Source of the DNA: Chlamydoabsidia padenii
Taxonomy: Eukaryota > Mucoromycota > Mucoromycetes > Mucorales > Cunninghamellaceae
NCBI GenBank assembly: GCA_025330725.1
Contig: JAIWND010000017.1
Span: 186,001-250,000, forward strand
Direction: 5' to 3'
DNA: 64,000 bases
Position numbers and translations under genes: made by a program. The notes below the pieces were generated by a model that did not search any database, was not told the DNA's origin, and was given only the letters and a program-made list of their open reading frames with translations. Positions 60,630-64,000 of this stretch are shown here, one piece after another. Each line of letters begins with the position of its first letter. Position 1 is the stretch's first letter.

Positions 60630-63600
60630 ATGACTTTGGACGCGGTGAAGAAAGATGGATTCGTGCACGTCAAGGAAGAAGGACTCCGGGCTTGGATCTG
60701 GTCAAAGCGATACTTGGTCTTGCGGGAACAAAGCTTAACCATTCATCGAAGTGAAGTAGGTAACTAAAAAGGAAAAGAAAACGTTTGTCTCTCTGTTACT
60801 AATGGTAACAATACTAATGATATTTTATTTTATTTTTACTTTCATTTTGTAGCACTTGGGACAGTGTGTTGCTGTGGTAGCATTAAAAATGGTGGAAGCT
60901 GTCAATCGGTCGGAACTGAAATCGCATTGTTTTGAACTAGAAACCACCAAAAAGAAGATCTATATTGCCTGTAGAAGTGATGAAGAATTATACTCCTGGA
61001 TGGATGAAATATACAATGTAAGTTAATGAAATGAATGAGGGGTGGGGTTAAAAAGGGTCTGATGAATAAAAGATGGGACTGGTGAAAAGAATGTGGAACT
61101 TGATCTTCGTTGATATTTGGATTCTTCTAATCTAACCTTTTATTATAGCTATCACCGCTTGGCGCTTCTGGTCCCACTGACTTTGTACATAAAATACATG
61201 TTGGATTTGATCCTATCACTGGTGCCTTTACTGTAAGTATCTTGTATTCACTATTTTTTATTTTTTATTTTTAAAAAAAGAAGGGGGGGGGTTATAATAC
61301 AAAGATAACTCATTCTTTATATGTACTTTTTCATAGGGTTTACCGGATCAATGGAATACGCTATTAAAGGGATCCAAAATCACACCAGAAGACGCGGCCA
61401 AGAACCCTCAAGCTGTATTGGAAGCCTTGGAATTCTATACTGAACAAAATCGACGTGAAAAACAAGGCTATGACTCTGAAGATTCGGATAAGGACGATGA
61501 CGGATGGTGTCATATATCTCACGACAAACTATCATCATCAACATCATCAGTATCTGATTCTGTACACCCAAAACCAAGTCGATCTACACCTGCTCCTCGT
61601 CAATTCCGTGATCCTCCTGCGCGGCCTCCTTTACCAAAGCCTATAAAGGATGTGCCACTTAAGGGTGACAAGTTAAAGGTAAGATGGATGAATGGAGATT
61701 ATAAAGGCGAAAGGATGATTTAACGTTTTACTATTATTGTAGAAATCGGCATCCAAGGACAAACTTGATGGAAGGAAGCCAAAGCAATCAACAACCATTG
61801 GTCAACCTGTACGAAGTGCTACTACCACTGATCTTGCGTCATCTGTAAAGGTATACTATAAGGATCAACTTGGATAATTTACTTAGATATACTTTTTTGT
61901 TTCTATTTCTCTTTAACTAGACAGCAGCAGATGCTTCCATTCTTCCAAAGAAATCACACAAGTACTCCGGATCTATTGGCAATGTTCCCAGTCGACATCC
62001 TTCAACAAGCACAAGAGTCGGACTGACCCCACCAACACCTCAACCAACTTTATCAAGTGGAAGTCAAGAACGATCCACCAAATCAAACTATCATACCAGC
62101 ACTTTGAAAGCATCAGCAAGTCTACGATCGAACAATAGCATGAAAAAAGACGACTGGACACCAGAGAGTGACAAACAACAACAACGATTAAAAAACCCGG
62201 CTATTCCTGTACCTCATATCGATCGACAAAAATATGGTAACGACAAAAGATCACCCCCCAACGTGGGACTCTCCAGCTCAACTTCAGCAACAGATATAAC
62301 TGGCCGTCATCATACTACTACCAATACGAAAAAGCCTGGAAATCATTACCAGCCCTCACCATCGACTTCGTCCACTTTACAACAAGAGAACAAGAAACTC
62401 GGTACAATGTCACCCAGTAACTCTACCAAGAAGGATACCTTTAAACGACTACCAGACGACAAGCTGTACCACAAAAAACTCGATGAAGAACGGACCAGCC
62501 ATAAACCCGACATTACCAAACTTTCGCTGGGACCATCCAACAGTGTGCTCACACGGAAGAAATCGAATGGAAAACCACAATCAAGCACTCCACCTCAGCC
62601 AGCACCACAATCATCTACACCAGTACCATCCACATCATCACTCAAACAAAAGTCATCACCAAAGCGACAGGAACAACGAATCAGTACCATGAACAATACT
62701 CAAATTATGGAAAGACTTCGTAAGTCGGAACTTTTTTTTATTTTGATAACATAGTGTAGGTCATCTAACTTGTACCACATTCTAGGCTCAGTTGTTTCTA
62801 ATGGTGATCCAAGCTTACTGTACCGAAGAAACAAACGAATTGGACAGGGGTAAGTAGTAAAACAAAAAAAAAAAAAAACTGTTACCAGCTAAAATGGGAT
62901 GTTTATTCAAAATAGGGCATCTGGATCTGTTTATCTCTCAACTCACATGACAGCAAATGCAAAGGTGGCTATTAAGCAAATGGATTTGACAAAACAATCA
63001 CGGTTGGATCTGATTGTAAATGAAATTATGGTCATGCAAGAATCACGTCATAGTAATATTGTCAACTTTTTGGATTCGTTTTTGGTCCGGGGTGATCTTT
63101 GGGTGGTGATGGAATACATGGAAGGAGGGGCTTTGACGGACGTTATTGAAAACAACACAATGACTGAACTTCAAATCGCTACAGTTTGTTTGGAGGTAAA
63201 CATCAATCACTACAATAACCACAACTCACACTTTTTATTTTTATTTTACATATCTGATAATAGACAACCAAAGGTTTGCATCATTTACACTCGCAAAAGA
63301 TCATTCATCGTGATATAAAGTCCGACAATGTGCTATTGAACTTCCAAGGCCAAGTCAAGATCAGTAAGTCATATAATCACCATCCCTCCCTCCTATACGA
63401 CCCATTCACTCTTCACTGTCTCTCTTTCTCTTTTTTATAGGTGATTTTGGATACTGTGCCAAACTAACAGATCAAAAGAACAAACGTGCCACGATGGTCG
63501 GAACACCGTATTGGGTAAGGTCACACTGTATATTCACTTTTTTTCATTTTTATGATACTAACACCACTTTGATAGATGGCACCCGAAGTAGTCAAGCAAA

Positions 63601-63972
63601 AAGAATATGGATCCAAAGTAGATATCTGGTCATTAGGCATCATGGCGATTGAAATGATTGAAAATGAACCTCCTTATCTGGACGAAGAACCCCTCAAGGC
63701 ACTTTATCTCATCGCGACTAATGGTACTCCTTCTTTGAAACATCCAGAGAAACTCTCTAGGGAATTGAAAAGCTTCTTGGCTGTTTGCCTTTGTGTGGAT
63801 GTCAAATCAAGGGCGACTGCTGCTGAACTATTGGAGGTATGTAAAACTAGCCATGTTTTTTTTGGATGTTGGATTACTGACCTTTTTTTTTTTTTGGTAG
63901 CACGAATTTTTAGCAAAAGCTGGGCCTGTGGATCTCTTGCCTCCTTTATTAAGATTTAGAAGGACGGGATAA
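60630..63972 (+). CDS. CLA4: PAK-family kinase with PH and CRIB domains (CLA4 type)
   Basis: Exons 60630-60755, 60853-61017, 61149-61232, 61337-61678, 61743-61850, 61921-62719, 62786-62849, 62916-63195, 63264-63363, 63441-63514, 63576-63836, 63901-63972; 824 residues, complete. PH domain at residues 6-97 ([20 protein letters not shown] ... [12 protein letters not shown]), CRIB at about 102-135 ([20 protein letters not shown]), a 400-residue Ser/Pro-rich linker, then the kinase: [63 protein letters not shown] plus CRIB marks the CLA4/SKM1 class, effectors of Cdc42/Rac in polarity, septin control and hyphal growth, rather than STE20, which lacks the PH domain. Confidence 0.95.
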
Positions 63973-64000
63973 TGGGCGTTAACAAACTTGATCTATTTGT

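Overview
The window is nuclear DNA of a filamentous fungus, most likely a zygomycete (Mucoromycota, probably Mucorales). The reasons are dense genes cut by many 50-110 nt GT-AG introns with TACTAAC-like branch sites, AT-rich spacers with long homopolymers, and a gene set that includes a LARGE-like GT49 enzyme, a PH-CRIB PAK kinase, an STE12 factor, SAM50, SPT4, PFS2 and PRE10. Genus is not claimed. Gene models were read by hand by joining exons in frame. For every complete multi-exon model the exon lengths sum to a multiple of three with matching phases. Splice sites may be off by a base or two.

Layout. 1-5075: 3'-truncated gene of the IML2/TTC39 family with a very long disordered N-terminal extension (minus). 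5690-6480: relic of a Tc1/mariner-type DDE transposase. 7389-9148: young non-autonomous LTR retroelement with matching 258-bp LTRs, a 4-bp target duplication and an initiator-tRNA-Met-like primer site, 46 bp from a tRNA-Ala(AGC) gene at 9195-9267. 9643-12900: frame-broken MULE-type DNA transposon with terminal inverted repeats of about 170-200 bp. From 13393 to the end the window is ordinary gene-dense euchromatin: GT49 glycosyltransferase, CHY zinc-finger protein, SAM50, a cell-wall-type MAP kinase with a TYY activation motif, acireductone dioxygenase, glutathione synthetase, C2H2/polyQ factor, SPT4, a 2,616-residue UNC80-like protein with a C1 finger, GSK3 kinase, small cysteine-rich protein, universal stress protein, small basic protein, NRAMP metal transporter, proteasome alpha-7, SSR4-like protein, GT31-GT32 fusion glycosyltransferase, PFS2, a UGT, STE12, and a CLA4-type PAK.

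Common threads. Signalling genes are over-represented (PAK, STE12, MAPK, GSK3), and STE12 and the PAK are divergent neighbours. Several genes serve mitochondria or redox and metal balance (SAM50, CHY protein, cysteine-rich protein, glutathione synthetase, NRAMP, ARD). The most striking unexplained pattern is a 12-bp motif, [TGA]CGGNRTTTRAA, found in either orientation 62-164 bp before the start codon of most genes here, including the MULE transposase inside its own terminal repeat. It looks like a core-promoter element. Other oddities are 3-, 8- and 10-nt internal exons, first coding exons of 7 and 9 nt, and two GC-AG introns.
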